A stretch of 64,000 nt of DNA. Source: Nemertoderma westbladi (taxonomy: Eukaryota; Xenacoelomorpha; Nemertodermatida; Nemertodermatidae). Under the pieces are notes generated by a model, which ran no database searches, was not told the origin of the DNA, and saw only the letters and a list, made by a program, of their open reading frames with translations. The position numbers and the translations under genes are program-made. Positions 33,138 to 43,929 of the stretch are shown one piece after another. The number at the start of each line of letters is the position of its first letter. Position 1 is the stretch's first letter. The stretch covers positions 373 to 64,372 of the forward strand of contig JAUCBJ010000859.1 in the NCBI GenBank assembly GCA_032718475.1. Reading direction: 5' to 3'.

Positions 33138-36100
33138 AGTGAAATGCAGTCTTCACGCTCCTTATTAATGTCTCCTAACTTCTTCCCCACCAAGGGGCGT
33201 CGGCGGCGTTGAAGGTCCAGCTACATGCTGTTACCCTTAGCTGATCGTCCACCTGTCTTTGGTTCCAATCTTTAACGTAAGCTTTGATCTCATTATTGGC
33301 GCCAATGAAGTTCGTTCCCTTATCAGATCTCATTGTGTTGCTAGTTCCAAAGCGAGCGATCTGTCGGCGTAAACTCAGTATGGAGCTGTTGGTAGATAGA
33401 TCGTTCACCATATCTAGATGGATCGCTCTACAAGTCATACAGACAAAGATGACACACCATCGCTTGACTATAGTCCTAGCATGATATACTTCAATAGGGC
33501 CAAATAAATCCACACCGGTATTAGTAAAGGGTGGTTCATAGAAGCTTACTCTGTCCCTAGGTAATTCTGCCTCTCGCTGTGTTAAAGGCCTACTGAATGC
33601 TTTCCTACAGGGTATACAGTTCCTAAGAACTTGGTTCAGAGCTCTACGGGGTTTATGGAAATAATAGCGAGTTCGAATTTCGCTCAGAACACGTTCTCTA
33701 CCAGCATGGTAAAGCCTACTGTGAACATCTACAATCATCTTGATTTGTATTTCAAGATTTCTAATGAGTATGGGAAATTTAGTGTCAAAGGACAATGGAG
33801 CATTAGTTAGTCTCCCTCCAACACGTATTAACCCATCTATCATTGTGCTAGAGAAATGATCCCTTAAGCGCATCTGTGGATTTCTCAACAACAAGAAATA
33901 CTTATCGGAATCTTCATAGCATTGCAGGAGTCTCAGTATCTGCTTATTGGTTTCTTCATGCTCCTGGTAACTGATCTTCTCCATCAGAAACCTATCTGAC
34001 ACTTTGTATTTGGGAAGATCTTTAATAGCATGGACCTGCTCGGATGTCAGTGGAGCGGTATCACTAGCGATCTTCGTCCTGGAGTAGTGATGATGGAAGC
34101 ATCGCTTCAAATACACGACAGCCTTACAAAGCCGATTCCAGGAGCTATAGTGATTTATCGCTCTCTGCAGGAGAGGTGAGAGTCCCTGCGAGACGTCTGG
34201 TGTTCCAGATTTCCAGTCTATTTCTCTGATTTCTTCAACAGATTTATTTGCGGCGGGGGAGTTTAGATCCACAGTGTCGTCCCCGGAGATGTGTAGTACA
34301 GACAGATCTATCACTGGTTTAAATAACTTTGATTTACTCGTCCGGGTTTTAGGTTTGACTTTCTCCGCTCCCTTGGCTTGTCTAATCTCAGCTGTGGTGA
34401 GATGAGGAGGCCATTCATCCTCTTCTTTACTTAGGAAGTCGGGTCCACCTAACCAGTCTGGAGTATCTATCAGTTCTTGAGGAGTTGCTCCTCTGGAGGC
34501 GATGTCGGCTGGATTAATCGTCCCAGGGCAATGTCTCCATTGATCTACATTAGAGCGACTAAGTATAATGGCTACTCTGTTGGTAATGAAGACGCTGAAC
34601 TGACAGACTTCATTGGTTATATACTCCAAAACAAGTAAAGCATCGGTCCAATAGACAGTTTTCTCCAGTGGATAGTCGATCTGTTCAGTAACATTCCGGC
34701 CGATGGCTGTAGCGTATAGAGCCGCCTTTAACTCCGCTCGAGGAACTCGTAGTTTGTTGTTTATCAAGGCCTTAGAGGTGACCAAGGCAACTTTAATTTC
34801 ATCCGGAGTTTCAACCCTCAGGTAGGAATACGTGGGGAGAACGTGACCAAAATATGAACGGGAAATCGTAAAGTTCTCGATGGAAGGTAGAGAATCTTCC
34901 CATTTCATCCACTTCATTAGTAGTTCTCCCTTAAGTGGATCATCCCACGAGTGGTTTTCAAGCCACATTTGTTGCACTAAGCTCCGAGCAATCAATATAA
35001 CTGGGCTAATAAATCCCAATGGATCGAAATAAGTGCTCAGGATACTTAGACAAATCCATTTAGTTCTAACTGGATTATCTCGCTGTTTTAACTGGAAAAA
35101 CAGGATATCTCTCTCCGTGTCCCATTTCAAACCAAGCGTCTTGGTTTCCGGAAGATCGTCCTTGATAAGGTCCAGATCTTTAACACCTCAGTCTTCTACC
35201 GGGATCGATTCCAGAAACTCATGGGAGTTCCTAGTGAATTTGGTTAGTCGAAATCCACCGCGTCGCAAACACTCTACCGTTCCCTTGGCAACATCAATGG
35301 CTTCTTCAACCGATGGGAGGGACTTTAAATTGTCGTCCATGTATATATCCCGTTTAATGTTGTCGATAACCGCTTTAGAGAAGGCATCTCAGTTGTCATC
35401 AGCAGTGGTACGCACTACTGAACAAGCGTTCGAGGGGCTCAAGATGATCCCGAAAGCCTGGATGGTCATCCAGTACTCCACCGGTTTTAGGTTGAGATCT
35501 CCTTCAGGCCACCACAGAAATTGTAGGCTGTCTCGATCCCTATCCAGCGCCTTGACTTGTAAGAACATGCCTTCTATATCCGAAGCGAAAGCGATAGAAT
35601 ATTGCCGTAATCTTAATAGTATTCCCAACAAGGATTGGAGTAAGTTGGGTCCCGGCAACAATTCGGAGTTCAGGGATTGGCCCATGTAAAGGGCGGAGCC
35701 GTCGAACACTACCCAGACTTCATTGGGTTTACCGGGTTTGGGAACGTAATGATGTGTTAGATAATACATTCTCTTTGTGGTGGGTGTTTCTTCCGGTACT
35801 CGCTCCGCGTATCCCCTATTGATGAATTTCTTCAGCTGGGTCTTATACATTTCCCTGGCTGAGACATTGGCCATAAGACGCTGAAGTAGTTGCGCGATTC
35901 TCTTCTCCGCTAAGGGTCGGTTATTTATAAAGTTGGGCTCTCGCCGTCGGAACGGAAGACCAATCTCATAGCGACCTTGATCTTTAAGAAAACGGGTAGT
36001 CGTTTCCTGAATCTGCTTGGCTCTCTCTTCCTCAACGGACATGGCCTTGTCATAGGAATTAGGCTCTACGGCTTCTTGAGTAAAGAATCGTACGGCGTGT

Positions 36101-36213
36101 TCATCGCGAATCTTATTGTTGTATCGATCTATCACCTCGTTCAATTCGTCGTTGTAGTCGAATTGTCCGCCATGATTGATGAGATGGCACAGGTTTACTT
36201 GGTTTCGCCAAGT
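33138..36213 (-). pseudogene. BEL/Pao reverse transcriptase, RNase H and integrase
   Basis: A single reading frame, the same as the protease, is interrupted only by stops at 36214 (TAA), about 35389 (TGA), about 35188 (TGA) and 33175 (TAG). RT shows KPNEVWVVFDGSA, ASDIEGMFLQV (first D) and a YMDD box near 35345. RNase H follows, with TVYWTDALLVLEYI and NPADIASRGATPQEL. Integrase has the CIPCRK zinc end, NTGVDLFGPIEV (first D), RSDKGTNFIGA (second D) and APWWG. After the 33175 stop the frame runs only about 12 codons to a simple repeat, so the C-terminal domain usual in Pao pol is missing. Confidence 0.88.
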
Positions 36214-37017
36214 TTAATTTTCGGTGAGGAGGTCTATTGTATTTTCCTCGTCGAATAATTGATTAATATCGTCATTATCTGAGGAGTATGGTGTTCCCTC
36301 AGTTGTGGTTTCTCCCTCACTAATTTTTTCTTCCCATTCACTCACTTGATGTATCCTCTCTTGAGGAAGTCTTTCCATCAGCGTCCTACGGGAAGGTCCA
36401 GTGAAGTACCAACCTACACTCGTTCTTCCCGCATACGTTTGTAATGGTTGCGGTCGAGCAGGCCGTTTTTCTAATGTATCTAGCGCCTCATGCGCATTTT
36501 GGCCGATCAATATCTGTACCCCTGGGTAGTCGGTGTTGAATCTAGGGATATCATGCTGCTGGGTGAAATGATCTTCATCCCAGTTATAAGGTTCCACTTG
36601 GCTGGTAGCAAAGTTCTTTATTGCCACCATTTTTACTGACCTTATACTATGTTCTCCTAGTTCATCCTGGGGAGTGGACGACGAGCCTACATAATAATCT
36701 GTAGCTACTGTGGATTTCCAAACCTGCATAATTCCTGAAAGGTTCAACTTAGTTCGGAACTTGGGTTGTCCAGCAAAGATATCTTCGGCTAGTTCTTTGT
36801 CGATGAATGTACCTGTGCTGCCGGAGTCAAGGAGGGCGTTTACTATTAAACTTTTCCCTAATCCATGGACTCTTAGCTGCACTACAGGGAATTCCAGAAT
36901 TCCGATGTTGGAAGTTGGCGCTTTCCAAGATGGTTGTCGGTCCGGAATAGTCGGTTGCGCTTCGTTATCGGTTTCAGTCTCATATGTAAGCGCTCGATAT
37001 ACTGCGGTGTTTATCAT
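36214..37017 (-). pseudogene. BEL/Pao aspartic protease segment of pol
   Basis: VNALLDSGSTGTFIDKELAED, near 36850-36790, is the D-S-G retropepsin active site within the DUF1758-type domain of Pao polyproteins. It is followed by VGWYFTGPSRRTL, a typical Pao marker before RT. The frame ends in a single TAA at 36214 and continues in phase into RT. Confidence 0.85.
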
Positions 37018-38263
37018 ATAACAGGAGACAGGATAACAGGAGATAACATGTAGAATCCTTCCATCTCAGAGCTGTGGTCAGTGTCGTTCACATCACTGAA
37101 TTGGACATGTAGTTCGGGCTCACTTACCTGACTCGTGCGGGTTCTTTCAAATTCTGTGTGCAGCAAGATATGATGTTTCGCGCCGCACTTAGCGCACCTC
37201 GTGTCGGAGTAACAGGTCCGCCGGTGGTGTCCTTGTCTGAGACAATTATAACACAAACCACTTATTCCACATGACATCACGTCTATCCTTTAGGGATTTC
37301 TTCAAGAATTCATCACATCCACTCAAACGATGGGGCCCGTCGCACAATGCACATTTGGGTTTGATGTTACTTACTTTTTACCCTGTGTGGTGTTGTGCAC
37401 ACTTGTTCTTTCCTCGGGCTTTCTTCCATGAATTCTCTTAGGAGACGTGGGAGGAGTTGTTGTTACCTGTTCTCTCCTGTCACTGGTTCGAGACTTAGAT
37501 TTACTTACGTCTTTACGTGTTTTGTTGACATAATAAGATCTTTCAGTGTCTTTCCCGCTGTTCTCCTCATGGGAGGTCTGGCTTTCGCCGTCGTCTGTAT
37601 AACACACTGGCGTTACCTTTCTCCTAGAAACGGGTCTTCACTCACCTTATTTTCTGGTGTCTTCTCTCGGGACTGCTTTAGGAGCTGTAATCTTACCTCT
37701 CCATTTAAGAATGACATGAGATCAGCCATGGTAGGGTCTCTTTGTTGCTGGTCCATCATATAGAGAACTCTTTTGTCCAAACGAGTACCTACTCCACCCT
37801 TTGGCAAAGTAGATGCTACGGCTCCAACAACCATGGAACTCTGATATTCATGAGACTTACCTAACCAATCTAGTTGCCTACAGATCTCCTGAATCTCATC
37901 GGAAAACTCTATAATCCCGCTACTAAGGAACTTTCGGGGCGCTACTAATTTCGCATACAAATACCTAGCTATGTTAGTCCTATTACCATACCTGATGTTT
38001 AGTGTATCCCAAACTTGTCTTCATCCATCTGGATGTCCAATAAACTTTAACGCCATTAACTTGGGAGGTCCTTCCAAGCACTCGATGAGGAATCTAAGTT
38101 TCTCTCCGTCAGATAGTACAGAGTTCTGTATATTATCTTTATAATATTCATTAAAAGTTAACCATTTCATCTCATCTCCATTGAACTTGACGATCTCTCC
38201 CACCTTTACCACTTGACGAGCTTCGGTTCTAGCCATTTGACGCGTAAAACTTTCTTGGGCCAT
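37018..38263 (-). pseudogene. BEL/Pao gag
   Basis: ATG at 38263 opens MAQESFTRQMART and the DUF1759-type gag segment WLTFNEYYKDNIQ. A TGA interrupts the frame near 38023, and it continues in phase to FLGER at 37613. Shifts near 37615 and 37372 lead to a basic Ser/Thr-rich linker and then zinc knuckles CALCDGPHRLSGC and CYNCLRQGHHRRTC with CAKCGAKHHILLH. The overlap into the protease frame at 37017 would need a frameshift, as is common between gag and pol. Confidence 0.85.
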
Positions 38264-39324
38264 CGTATTATTTAATATCGAGTTATCGGTATATAAATTT
38301 CTCGGATTATTTTATTTTTTGACAATATTTGAAATAAATGTTATTATTTCTGGGAAAGGAGTCACTGCACAGAAGCTGAACGCTCTCAGTGGAGTGCTAC
38401 TTATTGGATTCTACTTTACTAAGTTACTTATCACTACAAATTACTTACAATTACAGTTTGAGATTACAATCTCTAAATAAACTCTAAAAAGTTACACATA
38501 CAAATTTTAGGGTAATTTTACAGGAAATCTACAAACCAGTCTAACAAGGAGATAGAATTTCTGGTTCTTACAAATGGACAGGATACTACGGTATTTGAAA
38601 ACAATAAAGCAGTAGTAAGTAAATTGCGTTGTCCAGATAAGAAAATACCACCGTCTGACGACTTATAGACTTAGCTCTATAAGTACTACGTTATGTACCC
38701 GGAGTGTCCTTACCTAGAAGTTAATTACCGCAGCCAACCAGAGCTAACGTGCCTATTAACCACTTTACAACACAAATATACTGCCTACACACTAATTACT
38801 TTCGGAAAGCACTGTACGCTAAACCCTAAATTAGGTACAAGTACTTATACAACAAATAACCAGCAGTTAAATATACTTGAACAGCCAAAAGAACCACGGT
38901 ATCTGCTGGAGTGACCGGAACATAAAATCACCAGTCTTTACCTACGCCAAGCAGCCCTGATGTATTACCGGGGTTAATTTAACTATAGCGGTATGTATAA
39001 CAAGCACAATTACTGTAGGATTAAACTTGGGGGTTGTAGGTTGCGAATACTCGCATAGACTCTGAATAATAAATATTACGCTACCCGTGCAGACTATACA
39101 AACAAAATACAGACCAAATGCTGGCAGACTACTGTCAAGCCTAAATAAAATACAGTATATGCAGACTCCGAAATGGTTAGTTAGTAGGCGTCTAACCGAG
39201 TAGTACGACTTATTCTTTCGGGGGGATTTAACTTACAACACTGGATGCCCCCACCTTCCTAACTAGCACTTTATCGGACATACACTCTACACACACTGCA
39301 ATCGCTTCAGACCTAACAACTACT
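38264..39324 (-). other. BEL/Pao leader, inner part
   Basis: No gene is seen between the gag start and the inserted LINE. A 73-codon + strand frame at 38693-38914 has no domain and is discounted. Confidence 0.5.
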
Positions 39325-40777
39325 ACTACTACTACTACTAGGATCGGCATGCTGCATTGCAGCTGCATTTTTAAGAATGCTGTGCCGGCTTGTCAACAAA
39401 ATTGCACCGCCACAACTCCCTATCACCCATGACATTTGCTAGATCATCCGCATCTTTAAGGCCAGTGTCCTTTAAGATGCATCTCAAGAAAGTCATGGGC
39501 TGTCCACCATGCTTATTCACTCCATGAGGCTGCCAAAGTACAAGATTATGCACTGGCTGGTCCTCACGGCGAAAGCAATGTCCTGCAAAGTGGAGGCGAT
39601 TTTGTTCTAGTCTCAAGCTTGGGGGAACCAATGAGACACCTCCAATGTTATATAGTGTCTGGTTGGAGATGTGTGCATTGTACTTGACACAATGAACCCG
39701 GCATAGCATTCTTGTGAATGTGCCATCCAGAGATTTGGTGTCCTCAGCAGTTAGAGCCCAGCATGGACTCCCGTAGAGGAGTACTGGAACTACTGCTGCT
39801 CTAAATAATCGGACCTTAAGTTTCCGATTAATTCTCGGTGACTTCCAAATCCTGGAAAGCCTATTCAAGGCTGCCCATGCCTTTCCCTTACGTATTCGAA
39901 GGTCCTCACCTGACTTCCGGATCCATGATCCCAGGTAACAGAAGTCGTCCACATGCTCAAGCATACCATCCTTTGAGCTTATGCTCATCTGATCAGAGAC
40001 TTGCTGAGGACTTTCAAAGTTAACTGTCAGAATTTTGGTCTTTCTGGAGTTAATAAAAAGACCAACACTAGAAGCAGCATGTTCTAATAAGCTGAGGAGC
40101 CATTGGGCTCCCTCTAATGATTCTGAGAGTACTCCTAAGTCATCAGCAAAGTCTAGATCAGTTAGGTACTTGGCAGGATTTCCTCGACTTCTGGAGCCAG
40201 TAGGTGGAGTTATCATCACCCCATCATCATTATAATGATCTAAGGACATGCGTAGAACATAGTCAACCACAATAATGAACAAGAATGGTGCAAGTGTGTC
40301 TCCTTGGAGGATGCCCCATAACACTTCAAATGGTTCTGTTTCACCGTCAACAGTAGACACAAATGTTGTCGAACCATCATATACTGATCTGATTGCTGCA
40401 ATAATTTCATCAGGAATCCCATATAATGAAAGTATGCTGAACATACATGAGCGAGAGACTGAATCAAAGGCCTTGAAGAAGTCAACAAAGATAACAGTCA
40501 GATGCCTGTCTTTCTTTTTTGATAACTCTTCAATTATCCTTCTAAGTGCCAAAATGGGCTCCATAGTCCCACGACCTTTACGGAACCCATTCTGATTTCC
40601 ACGGAGCAGTCTCTCAATGGGATCCCTGATGCGATTTAATAGAATCCTATTGTATAGCTTTGCAGCAATCGAGATCAATGAGATTCCCCGAAAAGAACCA
40701 TAGAGTGTTAGGTTGCCCTTCTTGGGAACTGGCACCAATTTATTTGTTTTGGTAACAACAGTCCGACAACAATCCAA
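39325..40777 (-). pseudogene. 5'-truncated LINE, reverse transcriptase part of ORF2
   Basis: One open frame of 468 codons reads on the minus strand. It begins inside RT with LVPVPKKGNLTLYGSFRGIS, then NGFRKGRGTMEPI, IFVDFFKAFDSV (first D), WGILQGDTLAPFLF and LDFADDLGVLS (the A-D-D box). The thumb follows, then VLLYGSPCWAL and a C-terminal LHFAGHCFRREDQPVHNLVLW segment. The endonuclease is missing through 5' truncation. The 3' end is a (TAG)n tract on the minus strand at 39325-39343. The frame is still open, so this insertion into the BEL/Pao leader is young. Exact clade (RTE/CR1-like) is uncertain. Confidence 0.85.
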
Positions 40778-41066
40778 CCTACAAATTATTTATACAATCT
40801 GAGCAGGCTTACACGCCTTCTGCTCAATATTACACTTACAGATAAATAAAACTGACAGAAATAAGTAAAATCCCAATAAAAAACCAGGGCGGCCATCCCT
40901 GATTAAATATCAAGACCTACTGGTATATAATTATCAAAATCGAATAATACTGTTATACCTGTAAGTACCGGTTCGGGTAGTTGGGCAGTTAGGCCTACAG
41001 CTTACCGTTCGGCCGGTACCTTCGACTTTATTGCCTACGGTGCAATAAAGAAACTAAATCTATTAT
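40778..41066 (-). other. BEL/Pao leader, outer part
   Basis: Non-coding sequence lies between the LINE and the 5' LTR. No standard TGG-type primer binding site was recognised beside the LTR. Confidence 0.45.
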
Positions 41067-42174
41067 TGTTCGCGCTTTTAGACCTTTAGCAGTTTAACCT
41101 GCCAATTTTAGTTGTCTTCTTGTTTATAAATCGACTTTAGCCTAGACCAATTATTTAATGTACTGAAGTTACATCCGCCGAAGCCAGTCTGTGCGCAATC
41201 ATTCACCCACAGTTAAGGGAGACTGGATTCGGGTGCTTTGAAGTTATTGCGGTGCAGACCTACTGTATTATTCGATTGATCGTTACTATATAATCTCTGA
41301 CAAATATATTTACTTTCGGGGAAATATTAACAGTTCCTTTAGGACGTGGCGCTTTAAGTATAAAAACAGAGTTATGACTTATACTAATCACAACTAGATG
41401 GCTACTGAGTTTCGTAAATAGCGCATTCTTTAGGAGATGCTTTATTATCAAACACACTACTTCACACGACTTCACATTACTTCACACTGATCTGCCGACC
41501 GTCACTGAATTTAATCATATATAAGGAAGATCGCAACTGACACTTGTAGGGATTATGAAATAGCATTTAATTCACACAAAAACCACTATAATGTAAGTCG
41601 CAGTTGCTACCGGTAACCTGTTCCTCTCACCTTCAGTAATCAAGAAGATTGGGGGTTTTATGATTATTCATCGGTATTCTCCAAATATATCAGCAATATA
41701 CATCAACAAATAACAACAATTAATAACAGAAGTAAATTAATGCGGTGAACAATCAGCATGTGTTACGTAAGTCAGTCGTGCACAGTACTTATGTGTTATG
41801 AGCAGATAATAGATTTACGTTCTTGTAATCAAAGCCATCAGATGTTTAGGCCAAAGTCTGAAACTTCCAAAATCAGAAGTACAGAAGATTTCCAAGCAGT
41901 TCTCTCGCTCAGAAAGGTAAACAAAGACCGTAATGCATTGCGCGGTTTTCCATAGGCCCCTGTTCAACATAAAATGAAAATCGCTCTGATTGGCTGACTA
42001 GGACAAAGAGGTTCCACGTTTACAGGAAACCAGCTGACAGATTTCGTCATCTGAGCTCCAATCTTTTAGAGTATTATGCGCATTGCGGCAAAAATGACTT
42101 GTTATGTCCGCTAAAGCACCTACACTGTGCATTGCGGGGAAAAATGACTTGTTATGTCCGCAATAGCTTTTACA
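41067..42174 (-). repeat. 5' LTR of BEL/Pao element (1108 bp)
   Basis: It is a direct copy of 28323-29430 with the same ends and length. On its outer side a C run and TTAA complete the interrupted TTAA element. Confidence 0.9.
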
Positions 42175-42191
42175 CCCCCCCCCCCCCTTAA
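42175..42191. repeat. Right end of TTAA element copy 2 plus TTAA duplicate
   Basis: A C run directly follows the 5' LTR and ends in TTAA (42188-42191). Together with 27591-28322 it reconstructs the outer boundaries of the split element. Confidence 0.75.
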
Positions 42192-42310
42192 GTTATGTAG
42201 TGACCACACTTAGGAGTTAGTCTGGCTCCAACATCAGCCATCACCTTGAAGTTAAACCGCAAGAGAAAGGAGCATATTGGTTGTTTGCAGTGTTTATTGT
42301 TCACTATGAC
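42188..42310 (+). repeat. Host repeat, right half
   Basis: GTAGTGACCACACTTAGGAG and the GTTGTTTGCAGTGTT landmark match 48910-49003, confirming that 27552-27594 and this stretch were once adjacent. Confidence 0.7.
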
Positions 42311-43929
42311 ATAAGTCATAGTAATCATAGTCACATACTTGCTCTATGCACTAAAATTGGGATGCTGAATTCAAATATAACCTCTAAAATATCTTAAAGT
42401 TGACACAAATATGATTTTCTTGGCAAATTTTTACTTCGTAATTTTTTTTCATTGAACATTGAATCTTTCGATTTAGAATACTCGCAGTATATTCTATATA
42501 AGAGCATATAATGTTAAATCATCTTAACCTGCCGAGGACCATTTTGGTCAAATTTACCCAAAATGAAGTTGACATGTACTGTACAAATTCAATATAATGA
42601 TTGGGTTTACAATATTTCATGAATTCTCCTACTTTTTTATACTCTATCCAAATGTAACCGGGTAACAACTTTTACTTTAACACTTTTTTTAAATTTGACT
42701 TTTATTATTTAGGCAACACCAAGGGCCGTTTGGGTCAAAATGACCCATTGTAGTTTTACTCATAAATAACAGTTTTGCAAAGTCGAATTCTGTAAACACA
42801 TCAATTTTCCAAGTCAGGGCGATGTTAAACAACATTGAAAAGTCAATTCGTCTGTTTGTACAGTATGTCTGTTTGTATGTCGGTGCGTGTGTGTGTGTGT
42901 AATATGGAAACCTAGTATCATCCATGAACCATATTTCCTGTATGGAACGTCTTCTAATTAGGCCTAGTCAGTGGTAATGTACAGTTAGGTTCAAACTGGT
43001 ATACTTTAGTTCCTGTAACACATTATATTAAATTATTCATAACTCTCGTTTATTGTTTTGGTTACTTTCAACTCTCCTCTATAACCTTCTCCTTTACTAA
43101 CCTGCCTGGTTATTGAGGCAGACTGACCAAATGGCTCGGTCCTAACGCTAACAGGCTGCCAGGACCTAATGCCACGGACCTAATGCTCCGGACCTAATGC
43201 TACCAGGTTGCCAGGACCTAAAGCTACCAGAACTGGTGTCTGGCTATATTGCCGTAAATATACTGTATAATCAAGCTGTCTAGGCATACACCTACCGGCA
43301 ACCTGTAGTCATTCTGTCATTAGCCTATAGGCCTATAAATTAATAAATTGGGCTAATATATAACAGTTGTGTGCAAAATGGAAACATTTTTGAGAATCTC
43401 TTTTGTGGGTAATATGTACAAAACGGCCTGGTTGCAATAGGTCCAAATCGGTATACTTTAGGCAGTTACTGAGTTAGGTCAGTAGCAGTAGATCCTGTAG
43501 TGTTTAGGTCCCGTAGCTTTAGTAGTAACATATTTATGATATATTTACTTCACTATTTATTTGGGAAACAAATAATATTATCTCTAGAATTCTTCTATAC
43601 AAGTATATGTAAATGTATATCAGATGGGAGTAAGGTGCTATCAGAGATTATCATTTGTCGCAGTTGTTTAGCCTTTTCAGCGCCACTCAAATGTTTTCTC
43701 ATTGTTTAGGAATAAATATTCAATTAAAGTGGACTCGGTTTTTGTGTCACTCGCTTCGCTCGTTAATTTAATTTAATTTAATTGATATTCGTACGTATCA
43801 ATAAACAATAAACATAGTACACGGTACGTAGACATATTATTAGTAAAGTAGCACAATATTAATGACGCAGGCCTATGTAATGAATAACTGACAGAACACG
43901 CAGTAAATGACACGGCATCGAACAAATAA
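42311..43929. other. Intron 4, middle part, no gene seen
   Basis: AT-rich DNA holds a GT simple repeat (42885-42900) and a short GGACCTAATGC/CTACCAGG repeat at 43140-43230. It also has two self-complementary patches, GGTCAAATTTACCC near 42548 and GGGTCAAAATGACCC near 42734. A similar TGGGTCAATTTGACCC patch lies near 48775 on the other side of the LINE, so these may be ends of a DNA element into which the LINE inserted. Confidence 0.4.

Larger units (their letters stand above)
28323..42174 (-). mobile_element. BEL/Pao LTR retrotransposon, 13.85 kb, minus strand
   Basis: Direct repeats of 1108 bases bound it. On the minus strand the order is leader, gag, protease, RT, RNase H, integrase (BEL/Pao order), then a third ORF before the 3' LTR. 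Flanking C runs fit a target duplication of about five C residues within the poly-C end of the TTAA element. A polypurine-like tract (CTGGGAGCGG on the minus strand) abuts the 3' LTR. Pol carries four in-frame stops, and gag has one stop and two shifts. A LINE fragment is inserted in the leader. It is inactive, though the LTRs differ by only about 1%. Confidence 0.88.

Noticed and set aside
35187-35391. TGA codons in BEL/Pao pol as selenocysteine or programmed readthrough
   Set aside because: They fall within RT where readthrough would be needed repeatedly, no recoding element is evident, and TAA and TAG stops also occur in the same frame.
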